A stretch of 64,000 bases of DNA from NCBI RefSeq assembly GCF_037940415.1, contig NZ_CP149798.1, positions 4,993,001 to 5,057,000 of the forward strand, in the 5' to 3' direction. The notes below the pieces were generated by a model that had not been told where the DNA came from, searched no databases, and was given only the letters and a program-made list of their open reading frames with translations. Both the position numbers and the translations under genes were made by a program. The stretch is from Streptomyces sp. f51. Lineage in GTDB: Bacteria; Actinomycetota; Actinomycetes; Streptomycetales; Streptomycetaceae. Of the stretch, positions 51,245 through 60,154 are shown in pieces (within the stretch, counting starts at the first letter, position 1; each line of letters begins with the position of its first letter).

Positions 51245-52702
51245 TCACGACCCCAGGACCGCCTCCATCACCGCCCGGGCGATCGGGCCCGCGAAGCCTC
51301 CGCCGGTGACGTCCGCCCGGTCCGCCGCCGCGTCCTCGACGACCACCGCGACGGCCACCGCGGGCTGCGTGGCGTCGTCGGCGCGGGCCCAGGAGATGAA
51401 CCAGGCGTACGGGGTGCCGGAGTTGCCGATGCCGTGCTGGGCGGTGCCGGTCTTCGCGCCGACGGTGGCACCGGGAATGGCGGCGCTGGTCCCGGTGCCC
51501 CTCTCCACCACGTCCGTCATCAGCTCACGCATGCGCTGCGCCGTCGACGCGCTCATCGCCTGATGCAGGATCCGCGGACCGGTCGTCGTCAGCGTCGCGC
51601 CGCCGCGCGTGGTCGTCCGGTCCACCAGATACGGCGTCCTGACCGAACCGTCGCCCGCGACGGCCGCCGCGATCATCGCCATCTGGAGGGGAGTCGCCCG
51701 GGTGTCGAACTGCCCGATGGACGACAGAGCCAACTGCGCCCGGTCGAGCCGCAGATCGAAGTTGCTGGGCACGACCGAGAAGGGGATGCGCAGCTTGCGG
51801 TCGTTGAAGCCGAAGCCCGCCGCCGTCCTCGTCATGCCGTCGAGCCCCACGTCCACGCCGAGCTTCGCGAAGACCGTGTTGCAGGACCAGGTGAAGGCGT
51901 ACCGCAGGGAGGCGTCCTCGCAGCCCTCGATCTCGTTCGTGAGCCTCGTCGTGGTGCCGGGAAGCCGGTACGGGTTCGGCGACCTGGTCGGCGCGTCGAC
52001 GTCGTCCACGACCCCCGAGTCCAGCGCCGCGGCCGCGGTCAGCACCTTGAACGTCGACCCCGGCGGATACGTCTGCCGGATCGCCCGGTTGAGCATCGGC
52101 TTGTCGTCCTGGCCGTTCAGCCGCGCCCAGGCCCCGGACGCGGCCGCCCCCGTCCCGGACAGCCGCCCGGGATCGTAGGACGGGGTGGAGACCAGCGCCA
52201 GGATCCGGCCGGTGGACGGTTCGATCGCGGCGACCGCCCCCCGGCGCGAACCGAGCCCCTCGAAGGCGGCCCGCTGCGCCGCCGGGTCGAGCGTGGTGAC
52301 GACCCTGCCGCCGGCGCCCCGGGCCCGGGTGAGGCCGTTGAGCAGCGGCAGCGGCGTGAGCATCGGGTCGGTGCCGGACAGGACGCCGTCCTCGGTGCCC
52401 TCCAGCAGGGTGGACCCGTACAGCTGCGAGGCGAAGCCGGTGACGGACGCGTACAACGGGCCGTCCAGGTACGTCCGTTCGTAGCGGAACTGCCCGCCCG
52501 TGTCCCGGGAGCCGGTGATCGTCCGGCCGTCGACCACGATGTCCCCGCGCGGCTGCCCATAACGGGCGATCGCCGGGCGGCGGTTGCCGGGATTGCTGTC
52601 GTACGACGGCGCCTGGACGACCTGGACGCGGGCGGCGTTGACCAGGAGTGCCACGAACAGCACGGCGCACAGCCCGACGGCCCGGCGGATGTACTTGGTC
52701 AC
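51245..52702 (-). CDS. Class B penicillin-binding protein (PbpA-like)
   Basis: 485 aa. One N-terminal membrane anchor (about 6-24, VGLCAVLFVALLVNAA) and a dimerisation domain, then the transpeptidase with Ser216-x-x-Lys219 (GSTFK), Ser273-Cys-Asn275 and Lys417-Thr-Gly. It crosslinks peptidoglycan peptides outside the cell, normally with a SEDS partner, here the upstream gene. The start is GTG 52702, overlapping the SEDS stop by 4 nt (GTGA). Inhibitor resistance cannot be judged. Probably a sporulation or growth-phase paralogue of the genome's main pbpA/rodA pair. Confidence 0.95.
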   Translation of the reverse strand: MTKYIRRAVGLCAVLFVALLVNAARVQVVQAPSYDSNPGNRRPAIARYGQPRGDIVVDGRTITGSRDTGGQFRYERTYLDGPLYASVTGFASQLYGSTLLEGTEDGVLSGTDPMLTPLPLLNGLTRARGAGGRVVTTLDPAAQRAAFEGLGSRRGAVAAIEPSTGRILALVSTPSYDPGRLSGTGAAASGAWARLNGQDDKPMLNRAIRQTYPPGSTFKVLTAAAALDSGVVDDVDAPTRSPNPYRLPGTTTRLTNEIEGCEDASLRYAFTWSCNTVFAKLGVDVGLDGMTRTAAGFGFNDRKLRIPFSVVPSNFDLRLDRAQLALSSIGQFDTRATPLQMAMIAAAVAGDGSVRTPYLVDRTTTRGGATLTTTGPRILHQAMSASTAQRMRELMTDVVERGTGTSAAIPGATVGAKTGTAQHGIGNSGTPYAWFISWARADDATQPAVAVAVVVEDAAADRADVTGGGFAGPIARAVMEAVLGS

Positions 52703-54075
52703 GGTGCCGGTGTCCCGTCGTACTGACCGCGGGCGCAGTCGCTGATCCGGATGAGCAGGGCCACGATGATCCAGTTGGTGACGACCGAGGAGCCGCCCTG
52801 GGCGAGGAACGGCATCGCCATGCCGGTCAGCGGGATCAGCCCGGTCACGCCCCCCGCGATGACGAAGACCTGGAGCGCCACGATCGAGGCGAGGCCGACC
52901 GCGAGCAGCCGCCCGAACGGGTCGCGCAGCGCGAGGCCCGCGCGGTAGCCGCGCTCGACGAGGAGGGCGTAGAGGACGAAGACGGCGAGCAGTCCGGCCA
53001 GTCCCAGTTCCTCGCCCGCGGTGGCCAGGATGAAGTCGGACTTGGCGGCGAAGCCGATCAGGACCGAATGGCCGAGCCCGAGGCCGGTGCCGAGCATCCC
53101 GCCGGCGGCGAACGCGAAGAGCGACTGGGCGAGTTGGTTGGGTCCCTGGCCCGCGGTGATCGAAGCGAAGGGATCCAGCCAGTCCTGGACCCGGCTGTGC
53201 ACATGCGGTTCCAGACGCCCGACCGCGACCGCGCCGAGGCAGGCGAGCAGCAGCCCGACCGCGATCCATCCGGTGCGGCCGGTGGCGACGTAGAGCAGGA
53301 TCACGAACAGGCCGAAGAAGAGCAGCGAGGTTCCGAGGTCCCGCTCCAGGACCAGGACCAGGACGCTGAGCAGCCAGATCGCCACGATCGGGCCGAGGAC
53401 GCGGCCGGTGGGCAGCTGGAGCCGCCGGAACCGCCAGATCTGCCGGCCGCTGTAGGCGAGCGCGTTGCGGTTGGCGGCGAGGTAGCCGGCGAAGAAGACG
53501 GCGAGCAGGACCTTCGCGAACTCGCCCGGCTGGATGGAGAATCCGGCGATCCTGATCCAGATGCGGGCGCCGTTCACCGCAGGGAAGAAGATCGGCAGGA
53601 CGAGCAGGGCGAGGGCGCCGACCACCGAGACGTAGGTGTAGCGCTGGAGGACCCGGTGGTCGCGCAGACAGAAGACCACGACGATGAAGAACGCCACGCC
53701 CAGCGTCGACCAGATGAGCTGGATCGGCGCCGCCCGGTCGTGCGGGGTCTCCAGGTCGAGCCGGTAGATCAGCACCAGGCCCAGGCCGTTGAGGAGCACG
53801 GCGATGGGCAGCAGCAGCGGATCGGCGTACGGGGCCCGCAGGCGCACGGCGACATGGGCGAGCAGCGCGAGCACGCCGAGCCCGGCGCCGTAACCGGCGG
53901 CGCCGGGCGGAACGGTGCCGTGCCTGGCGAGACCCACGGCGCAGTAGCCGTACACGCAGAGCAGGACGGCGACGACGATGAGGGCGAGCTCGATGCCACG
54001 GCGTCGGGGCAGGCGTTCAGCGGGAGGGGCCGGGTCCACCGCCACGGCCGTTCCGGACATTCCGGGCAGGATCAT
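52699..54075 (-). CDS. SEDS family FtsW/RodA-like peptidoglycan glycosyltransferase
   Basis: 458 aa with about ten membrane segments (IELALIVVAVLLCVYGYCAV is the first). SEDS markers include LIYRLD, PGEFAKVLLAVFFAGYLA, LLVLERDLGTSLLFFGLFVI, FAAGGMLGTGLGLGHSVLIG and the C-terminal PLTGMAMPFLAQGGSSVVTN. It polymerises lipid II with the PBP encoded next. Two ATG codons, 54075 and 54060, are possible starts; 54075 is used here. Upstream open frame overlaps the SH3 gene and is not native. Part of a two-gene operon. Confidence 0.94.
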   Translation of the reverse strand: MILPGMSGTAVAVDPAPPAERLPRRRGIELALIVVAVLLCVYGYCAVGLARHGTVPPGAAGYGAGLGVLALLAHVAVRLRAPYADPLLLPIAVLLNGLGLVLIYRLDLETPHDRAAPIQLIWSTLGVAFFIVVVFCLRDHRVLQRYTYVSVVGALALLVLPIFFPAVNGARIWIRIAGFSIQPGEFAKVLLAVFFAGYLAANRNALAYSGRQIWRFRRLQLPTGRVLGPIVAIWLLSVLVLVLERDLGTSLLFFGLFVILLYVATGRTGWIAVGLLLACLGAVAVGRLEPHVHSRVQDWLDPFASITAGQGPNQLAQSLFAFAAGGMLGTGLGLGHSVLIGFAAKSDFILATAGEELGLAGLLAVFVLYALLVERGYRAGLALRDPFGRLLAVGLASIVALQVFVIAGGVTGLIPLTGMAMPFLAQGGSSVVTNWIIVALLIRISDCARGQYDGTPAP

Positions 54076-54133
54076 GTCCGGAACGTAGCAAGCGGGCGAC
54101 GTGATGTCCCGCTGTGCGGCGACGAAACGGGCC

Positions 54134-54853
54134 TCAGCACCAGCGGGGCGACGGACCGATGTTGTCGATGTAGCGGGCGGCGCCCCAGGCCCAGGTGCCG
54201 TCGGTGAGGAGGTACCACAGCGGGTTGCCGCCGACGTTCTCGCCCGGGGTCTTGCAGAAGATGGAGACGATCTCCCCCTGCCGCGCGACCCGGATGAGCT
54301 GGCTGCCGCGGGTCGGGGAGCTGCGCAGGGCCAGGCCGCCGCGGGCGGTGATCCGGCCCTGGTACAGGCGCGGGTTGTTCTGGTTGCTCTGACCGAAGCC
54401 GTCGCCCCGCCCGTTCCCGTCGCCCCGCCCGTTCCCGTCGCCCCGCCCGTTCCCGTCACCTCGGCCGTTCCCGTCACCTCGGCCGTTCCCGTTCCCGTTG
54501 GACGGTTCGCGCCCCGTGCCGCCCCCTCCGCCGCCGCCGTTGTTCCACGAGTGGCCGTTGCCGCCACCGCCACCGCCGTCGCCGCCGTTGGTCCAGTTCT
54601 GGTTGCCCCCGCCGCCGCCCCCGTTGTTCCACGAGTGGCCGCCGCTGCCGGTGCCCTGCTCCCGGCCGTCACCGCCTCCGCCGCCCCCGTTGTTCCACTG
54701 GTGGCCGCCGGTGCCGTTGCTCGACTGGTGGTTGTCACCGCTTCCGTTGCCGCCGTCGCCGTCGGCGAGGGCGGGGGTGGCACCGGCGAGGGCGACGAGG
54801 CTGCCGGCGGCGAGGGCCATACCGATTCGGGTGTACGTGGACCGCAGGGACAT
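54134..54853 (-). CDS. Secreted SH3-like protein with Gly-rich repeats
   Basis: 239 aa. A signal peptide (IGMALAAGSLVALAGATPAL, cleaved after ALA near 30) is followed by about 115 residues of low complexity: HSWNNGGGGGG-type blocks and then five GRGDGN units. The C-terminal part (about 165-239) looks like an SH3b-type domain: LYQGRITARGGLALRSSPT, VARQGEIVSIFCKTPG and LLTDGTWAWGAARYIDNI. SH3b domains often bind the cell wall, suggesting surface attachment. The start is ATG 54853 with GGAGGAG. Function unknown; the repeats (RGD-containing) may be a flexible spacer. Confidence 0.82.
   Translation of the reverse strand: MSLRSTYTRIGMALAAGSLVALAGATPALADGDGGNGSGDNHQSSNGTGGHQWNNGGGGGGDGREQGTGSGGHSWNNGGGGGGNQNWTNGGDGGGGGGNGHSWNNGGGGGGGTGREPSNGNGNGRGDGNGRGDGNGRGDGNGRGDGNGRGDGFGQSNQNNPRLYQGRITARGGLALRSSPTRGSQLIRVARQGEIVSIFCKTPGENVGGNPLWYLLTDGTWAWGAARYIDNIGPSPRWC
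54403..54492 (-). repeat. 18-bp repeat in the SH3 protein gene, five copies
   Basis: Five copies with 18-bp period (starts 54403, 54421, 54439, 54457, 54475) encoding GRGDGN. The frame is kept. Copy-number change would vary the length of the spacer. Confidence 0.9.
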
Positions 54854-54924
54854 GGAGGGCTCCTCCAGGAAGGGGGTGAAGCTGACTTACCGCCACATTA
54901 GGATCGCGAGCCGGGGACCGCAGT

Positions 54925-56208
54925 TCACGCTCCGCCATCGGAGACGCCCGGCTCCCTCCGGCCGTCCTGAGGGAGCGTCAGCGTGGCCACCGCACCGCCG
55001 TCCGGCGCGTCGGCGAACTCCAGCCGCGCACCCAGGACCTCCGCCTGGCCGAGCGCGATCGTCAGGCCGAGCCCGTGGCCCTTCGCACCGCCCTCGGTAC
55101 GGAAGCGCTGCGGACCGTGCTCCAGGAGATAGCCGGGATACCCGTCCCCGTGGTCCCGTACGGTGACGACCGGGCCGTCCAGGGTCAGCACCACCGGCCC
55201 CCTGCCGTGCTTGTGGGCGTTCGCCACCAGGTTCCCGAGCACCCGCTCCAGCCGCCGCCGGTCGGTCTCGACCCGCACACCCCGCACCACCCGGACCTCG
55301 GTGTCGGTCCCCGACGCGCGCACCACCCGTTCGGCCAGGGGCACCAGCGGCTCCGAGTCCAGCTCCAGACGCTCGGTACGGGCGTCCAGCCGGGAGATCT
55401 CCAGAAGGTCCTCGGTGAGCATGCGCAGCGTGGCCACCCGGTCGCGCACCAGCTCCGTGGGCCGCCCGGGCGGGAGCAGTTCGGCCGCCGCGTGCAGCCC
55501 GGTCAGCGGCGTACGCAGCTCGTGCGCCACGTCCGCCGTGAAACGCTGCTCGCTCAGCAGCTTGCCCTGGAGCGAGGACGCCATCGTGTCGAGCGCGCCC
55601 GCGACCGCGGCCACCTCGTCCTGCGGCCGCGACGGGTCCTGGGCCCGCGGGTCGTTGACGCGCGCGTCCAGGTCGCCCGCGCTGATCCGCCGTGCCACCC
55701 GCGCCGTCGCGTGCAGCCGGCGCGTCACCCGGGTCACCGCGAACACGCCGACCAGCAGGGTCACGCCGATCGCCAGGGCCGAGGACCACACGATCGCCCG
55801 GTCCAGGGCGTCGATGGCGTGCGCGCCCTGGGCATAGTCGAACTGGACGGCCAGCGCCCGACCTCCGCCGGCGGGCCCGGCCGCCCACATCGTGGGATGC
55901 GCGTCGTGCTCGCCGACCATCGTGCCCCGCTTGCCGTCCGCCGCCAGCTCCCGCAGCCGCGGGGGCAGCCCGGGAGGGTCGACGCCCGCGTCCGGCGGCA
56001 GCCGGTCGCCCGCCTCGTAGGCCGCGGTGACGTCGGCGAGCCGGCCGAGCGCGCGGTCGCGTGCCTCGCCGACCGTCTGCTCGGTCACCGAGACGTGCAC
56101 CAGGGCGCCGAGGAGGGCCACGAGACAGCAGCACATCACCGCGATGAACGCCGCCGCCTTCCAGGTGAGGGTGGCGGTCCAGTGCGGCAGACGCAGCGGC
56201 CGCCTCAT
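54925..56208 (-). CDS. Sensor histidine kinase (no adjacent response regulator)
   Basis: 427 aa. TM1 at about 17-39, an extracytoplasmic domain of about 95 residues, TM2 at about 139-160, HAMP, and H-box FTADVAHELRTPLTG with His229. ATP-binding boxes: NLVANAHKHGRGP, RDHGDGYPGYL and GHGLGLTIALGQAEVLGARL. The extracytoplasmic part is short and may sense a wall or ligand signal, perhaps through the lipoprotein encoded just upstream; the ATG overlaps that gene's stop. No response regulator lies within 5 kb, so this kinase is orphan here. Confidence 0.9.
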   Translation of the reverse strand: MRRPLRLPHWTATLTWKAAAFIAVMCCCLVALLGALVHVSVTEQTVGEARDRALGRLADVTAAYEAGDRLPPDAGVDPPGLPPRLRELAADGKRGTMVGEHDAHPTMWAAGPAGGGRALAVQFDYAQGAHAIDALDRAIVWSSALAIGVTLLVGVFAVTRVTRRLHATARVARRISAGDLDARVNDPRAQDPSRPQDEVAAVAGALDTMASSLQGKLLSEQRFTADVAHELRTPLTGLHAAAELLPPGRPTELVRDRVATLRMLTEDLLEISRLDARTERLELDSEPLVPLAERVVRASGTDTEVRVVRGVRVETDRRRLERVLGNLVANAHKHGRGPVVLTLDGPVVTVRDHGDGYPGYLLEHGPQRFRTEGGAKGHGLGLTIALGQAEVLGARLEFADAPDGGAVATLTLPQDGRREPGVSDGGA

Positions 56209-57395
56209 GACGCGCCCGCGGACGGAGGGAACACGGTGTCGGCCGCCGGGGGGACCGCGGAGGGGGATCCGGTGGGGGAGGCGGGCGTGGCGGACGCCCG
56301 GCGGGCGGAGGGGGACCGTCCGGGGGTGGGCGAGCCCGCGCGCGTCGGCGGTCCGACCCGCAGGATCTCGTCACGGGTCGCCAGCATCGCGTTCTGGTGC
56401 GGGTCCCAGGACCAGACCGTACGGAACTCGTATCCCGGCAGGGTCGAGGGCGAGCGGATGATCACATCGCGGCCCGCCAGCTCCACGCTGACCACGCTGT
56501 CCGCCGTCCCCATGACCTGCACCAGCCGGTGATCCAGGAACGTGTACACGCGTACGGCCAGCTGGTGGGCGGGAAAACGGATGCCGAGCACCATGTCGGC
56601 CTTCCCGTCGCCGGTCAGATCGCGGTAGTACGCCCGCAGGACCGGGCACGTCCGGCCCCGCGCGCCCGGCCGTCCGCAGTCCTTGAGCTGCCGCGCCGTC
56701 TCCGCGTACGCCGCGTGCGGGCCGCTGTACTCGTCCGGATGGGCCGCGACCTCGGCGCGTACGACCGCGACCGGGTCCAGGGCGCGGATGTCGTCGCCGG
56801 GCGCGGTGACCCCCTTGACGGTCTCGGTGTCCGCCTCGCCGTAGTCGACCGCGGGCGTCGAGGCGGGCGGCAGCCGAGGCCACAGCCGGGTCGGGCCGAC
56901 CGCGGCGGGGGTCGCGCCGGCGGAGTGCAACGCGCCGGAGTCACCGCAGCCGGCCAGGACGGTGACGAGGAGGGCGGCGAGAGTGGTGGCGCGGGTGCGG
57001 GTGCGGGTGCGGGTGCGGGTGCGGGCGCGGGCGCCGGCGCCGGCGCCGGCGGTGGCGAGGTGGGCGGGGTGGCCGGTGCGGGGTGACCGCTCGGTTCCGT
57101 CGGTGCCGGCAGTCGTGCCGGTTCGGCCGGGTCCGTCGGTGCGGGCGGTCCTGCCGGCGGTTCCGTCAATCCGGCCGGTTGTGTTGGTACGGCTGGTTCC
57201 GTCGGCGGGGCCGGTTGTGTCCGTACGGCTGGTTCCGTCGGCTGGGCCGGTTGAGTCCGTAGGGCTGGTCCCGTCAGTGCGGCCGGTCGTGTCCGTACGG
57301 CCGGTTCCGTCGGTGCGGCCGGTGCTGCCGGCACGCCCGTTTCCGTCGGTGCGGCGGGTTCCGGCGGGCCCTCGCGCGAGGCGGCTGCGGATCAC
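56205..57395 (-). CDS. Lipoprotein with repeat-expanded N-terminus
   Basis: 396 aa from GTG 57395. A lipobox LLVTVLAGC lies at about residue 142-150, far downstream of every in-frame start codon I can see. The 140 residues before it are repeat-encoded Thr/Arg/Gly/Asp sequence, including five 12-residue units and RTRTRTRTRTR just before the hydrophobic core. The mature part (150-396) has a single-domain body with YYRDLTGDGKADMVLGIR (FG-GAP/calcium-like) and SVELAGRDVIIRS, plus a Pro/Ser tail. The stop overlaps the kinase start. Either the start is unusual, or the signal is internal; see findings. Confidence 0.65.
   Translation of the reverse strand: MIRSRLARGPAGTRRTDGNGRAGSTGRTDGTGRTDTTGRTDGTSPTDSTGPADGTSRTDTTGPADGTSRTNTTGRIDGTAGRTARTDGPGRTGTTAGTDGTERSPRTGHPAHLATAGAGAGARARTRTRTRTRTRATTLAALLVTVLAGCGDSGALHSAGATPAAVGPTRLWPRLPPASTPAVDYGEADTETVKGVTAPGDDIRALDPVAVVRAEVAAHPDEYSGPHAAYAETARQLKDCGRPGARGRTCPVLRAYYRDLTGDGKADMVLGIRFPAHQLAVRVYTFLDHRLVQVMGTADSVVSVELAGRDVIIRSPSTLPGYEFRTVWSWDPHQNAMLATRDEILRVGPPTRAGSPTPGRSPSARRASATPASPTGSPSAVPPAADTVFPPSAGAS
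56991..57050 (-). repeat. Hexanucleotide repeat encoding the lipoprotein n-region
   Basis: Ten hexamers: five GCGGGT, two GCGGGC and three GCCGGC. On the coding strand they give Ala-Gly, Ala-Arg and Thr-Arg dipeptides directly before the hydrophobic signal core. Slippage would change length by two residues and keep frame. Confidence 0.9.
57173..57352 (-). repeat. 36-bp tandem repeat, five copies, in the lipoprotein gene
   Basis: Copies start at 57173, 57209, 57245, 57281 and 57317, with degenerate flanks. The unit is a multiple of 3 and encodes 12-residue Thr/Asp/Gly-rich segments (TDGTSRTDTTGP type). Confidence 0.88.
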
Positions 57396-57693
57396 TGCGC
57401 TCCCGTGTCCGGGCCGCCCCGTACGAGCGCGCCGGAGCGCCGCCACCGTACGGGACCGGCGAGGGAAAGGTTGTCGTCGCGGGATGACGGCCGGGGCCGG
57501 GCGCGCACCGGACGGCCGCGCACGACCGGGCCGACCGGCCGACCCGTCCCCCCATTCACGCAGAGATCCCCTGCGCCCGCACGGACGGCCACGGCACCCG
57601 GCCCTCGCTCCGCCCGAACCGCTCCTCGCCGCGCGAGTCCCCGGGTCCCGCTCTCCGGGTCCCCGGGGTTCCGGGGTTGCGCTCCCGGGCCTC

Positions 57694-58200
57694 CTATTCC
57701 GCGAGCTCTTCCAGGAGCCGGGCCGTGGACAGCCCGGCCCGCAGATACTCCACGAACAGCTCGTTGTGCAGCGCCCAGGGCGAGCGCCGGGCCCTGATCA
57801 GCCGTATCGCGTCGTCGGTGGTGTGCCCCGCCAGCACGAGCGCGTGGGCGACGACCAGCCCCGAGCGGTTGTACCCGTGATAGCAGCGGACGAGCACCCT
57901 GCGCCCGTCCTCCAGCGCGTCGTCCGCGGCCCGCGCGAGCCGCATGACCCCGGTCAGCTGCGTACCGTCGAGCGGCCCGTCCGGGATCGGCCACACATGA
58001 TGCTCGACCCCCGCGTCGGGGCCGTGCCCCGGCTGCCGCAGCAGCGTCAGGACGAGGTCGAACTCATCGCGTACGACGGCCGATTGCGGATGCCCCGAAC
58101 GTCCGGCGAACTCGTGCCCGCCCATCCACAGACCGGGCACGATCTCACTCCACGGGCTCTCCGGGACCGGAACATCCGGATATCTTCTGCGAGTTCGCAA
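57694..58200 (-). CDS. Dual-specificity/tyrosine protein phosphatase
   Basis: 168 aa from TTG 58200. The signature loop is VRCYHGYNRSG, C106-x5-R112 followed by Ser, the CX5R(S/T) active site. Upstream, WPIPDGPLDG supplies a candidate general acid (Asp74). The fold starts at PWSEIVPGLWMGGHEFAG. TTG is chosen because GTGGGAGGCGC (GGGAGG at 5 nt) lies just before it and no ATG or GTG fits the frame nearby. Cytoplasmic. It should remove phosphate from Tyr or Ser/Thr residues. Monocistronic; the divergent NERD-like gene begins 100 bp away. Confidence 0.85.
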   Translation of the reverse strand: MRTRRRYPDVPVPESPWSEIVPGLWMGGHEFAGRSGHPQSAVVRDEFDLVLTLLRQPGHGPDAGVEHHVWPIPDGPLDGTQLTGVMRLARAADDALEDGRRVLVRCYHGYNRSGLVVAHALVLAGHTTDDAIRLIRARRSPWALHNELFVEYLRAGLSTARLLEELAE

Positions 58201-58299
58201 CAGCGCCTCCCACCCAACCGCCCCAACTCCTGCCAAAGGTAACCGGGTTCTTGCCCACGGAGCACCCCGCCTGTTCCCATGGTCATGGGGTGATGGTGC

Positions 58300-59103
58300 A
58301 TGAACGGACTGCGCGTCGTACCGGCCCGGCGGCACGGACAGGAGCGCCTGTACGTCTGCGGGACCGACGGCAGGAGCGTCGCCTGGTACGACCGTGACAC
58401 GGCCAGGGTCAACCTGCTCAGCGAGGACCGGCGCGAGGACGTGCTCCTCGTCCTGGGCCCGTTCCTGACCGGCCCGGTGACGGTCGGACCGCCGCCCGTC
58501 CCCACCCCGGCCGAACTGGCCCGCCTGGCCCTCCACCCGGACGACGACCTCGCGCCGAACCGGCCCGGCGAGGCCCTGGTGGTCGACCTCGACCGGGACC
58601 CCGGCCCCGCGCACCGGTTGCGCCCCGACCTGCGACGCCGCGCGCTCGCCGCGGAACAGACCGTCGGCGCGGCCCTCGACCGGCTGGAGGGAGGCGGCTG
58701 GCACACCCTGCACTCGCTCCCGCTCCCCGGCGGCGACCGCATCCACCATCTGCTGATCGGCCCCGCCGGCCTCTTCGCCGTGCACGCCCTGTACGCCCAC
58801 AAGCAGCGCGTCCGCGTCGACGGCCCGATGGTCACCGTCGGCCGCCGCGAAGCACGCCCGCTGCTGCGCCGGGTCCGCGCCGACGCCGACCGCGCGTCCC
58901 ACGCCCTGACCGCCGAGGTCCGCGCCGTCCTCGCCGTGGCCGGACCCGCCCGCCTGGACGCGCCGGCGTCCGCGCGCGAGGTCCGCGTCCTGCGGGACAC
59001 CGACCTGGCGGGCCTGGCCCGGCTCGGCGGGGTGCTCAAACCGGCGGACGTGGAGGCCCTGCACGCGCTGGCCCGGGACCGGCGCACCTGGCTGAGGCTC
59101 TGA
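58300..59103 (+). CDS. NERD (nuclease-related domain)-like protein
   Basis: 267 aa. The centre (about 115-200) has the nuclease-related pattern: AAEQTVGAALDRLEGGGWHT, LPLPGGDRIHHLLIGPAGLF, then AVHALYAHKQRVRVDG and HALTAEVRAVL. The core acids and Lys of NERD proteins are partly changed (the usual Lys-rich strand reads HKQRVRV), so cleavage activity is uncertain. The N-terminal 100 residues resemble a DNA- or nucleotide-proximal accessory region without a known family. Start ATG at 58300. Adjacent to LigD/Ku genes, which would fit DNA handling, but it is transcribed toward them only in part. Confidence 0.72.
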   Translation: MNGLRVVPARRHGQERLYVCGTDGRSVAWYDRDTARVNLLSEDRREDVLLVLGPFLTGPVTVGPPPVPTPAELARLALHPDDDLAPNRPGEALVVDLDRDPGPAHRLRPDLRRRALAAEQTVGAALDRLEGGGWHTLHSLPLPGGDRIHHLLIGPAGLFAVHALYAHKQRVRVDGPMVTVGRREARPLLRRVRADADRASHALTAEVRAVLAVAGPARLDAPASAREVRVLRDTDLAGLARLGGVLKPADVEALHALARDRRTWLRL

Positions 59104-59210
59104 GCCGGGACGAGTGCCCAGGGGGCATGGCTCGGGGGGCCGTGCGGGGCGCTCGGCGCTGCCGGGCGGCCGCCGGGCATGCTCTGGGCTCCGGGCAGCC
59201 GTCCGGCGAC

Positions 59211-60092
59211 TCAGGGAAGCCGTCCGGCGCGCTCCGGGTCGAAAAGCGGGGCCAGGAGATCGCCGAAGTCCCGCACCCGGGGTGCGATGTCCGCCGCTTG
59301 GAAGGCCAGTTGGGCGGGAGACCCGCATCCCTCGACCTCCTCCCAGGTCACGGGTGCCGACACGGCCGGCTCCGCCCTGGCCCGTAGCGTGTAGGGGGTG
59401 GCGGTCGTCTTGCGGCCCGCGTTCTGGCTCCAGTCCACGAACACCTTTCCCGGCCGCAGGCTCCGCGTCATCCGGTGCACGACCTGCCGGGGCAGCGCCT
59501 TCTCCGCCTCCACGGCCAGCTCCTTCGCGTACGCGCTGACGTCGGCGGACGGAGTCGGCGCGACGGCCGCCAGCAGATGCAGCCCCTTCGACCCGGACGA
59601 CTTCGCGTACGCCTCGACACCGTCCGCGGCCAGCCGCTCACGCAGCCACAGCGCCACCTCGCAGCACTCCACGACCGTCGCCGGCGCCCCCGGGTCGAGG
59701 TCGAACATGATCCGGTCGGCGATCCCGGGCGTGCCGATCGTCCACTGGGGCGTGTGGAACTCCGTCACGAGGTTCGCCGCCCACACGAGCGAGGGCAGGT
59801 CCTGGACGAGAACCATGCGCGCGGGCCCCTCGGTGCGCGGGACCTCGGCGGTGGTGACCCAGGCGGGCGTACCGGGCGGAACGTTCTTGGTGAAGAAGAC
59901 CTGGCCGTCCGGCCCGTCCGGATAGCGCAGGAAGGAGACCGGCCGGTCCCGCAGATGCGGCAGGAGCACGTCCGCCACCGTGGCGTAGTAGTGCAGCACC
60001 TCGCCCTTGGTGAAGCCGGTGGCCGGGTGGAGGACCTTGTCGAGATTGGTGAGCGCGAGCCTTCTGCCCTCCACCTCCGTGATCGGCGTCAT
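59211..60092 (-). CDS. LigD-type polymerase/primase (NHEJ)
   Basis: 293 aa; the archaeo-eukaryotic primase-like polymerase domain of LigD, as a stand-alone protein. It has LTNLDKVLHPATGFTKGEVL at the start, the metal-binding IMFDLDPGAPA (DxD), SSGSKGLHLLAA and KVFVDWSQNAG. It fills gaps with NTPs or dNTPs during non-homologous end joining. No ligase or phosphoesterase domain is attached; those must be elsewhere. Start ATG 60092. It is divergent from the ku gene by 62 bp, so the two share a promoter region. Confidence 0.94.
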   Translation of the reverse strand: MTPITEVEGRRLALTNLDKVLHPATGFTKGEVLHYYATVADVLLPHLRDRPVSFLRYPDGPDGQVFFTKNVPPGTPAWVTTAEVPRTEGPARMVLVQDLPSLVWAANLVTEFHTPQWTIGTPGIADRIMFDLDPGAPATVVECCEVALWLRERLAADGVEAYAKSSGSKGLHLLAAVAPTPSADVSAYAKELAVEAEKALPRQVVHRMTRSLRPGKVFVDWSQNAGRKTTATPYTLRARAEPAVSAPVTWEEVEGCGSPAQLAFQAADIAPRVRDFGDLLAPLFDPERAGRLP

Positions 60093-60154
60093 ACGATGAC
60101 AATCCCACGAAAACAGCACAAACCTCGCTCAACGTGATCGGAAGGATGCTGCAC

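Noticed and set aside
56962..58242. 426-codon plus-strand frame
   Set aside because: Antisense to the lipoprotein and phosphatase genes; Arg/Val/Pro repeats only.
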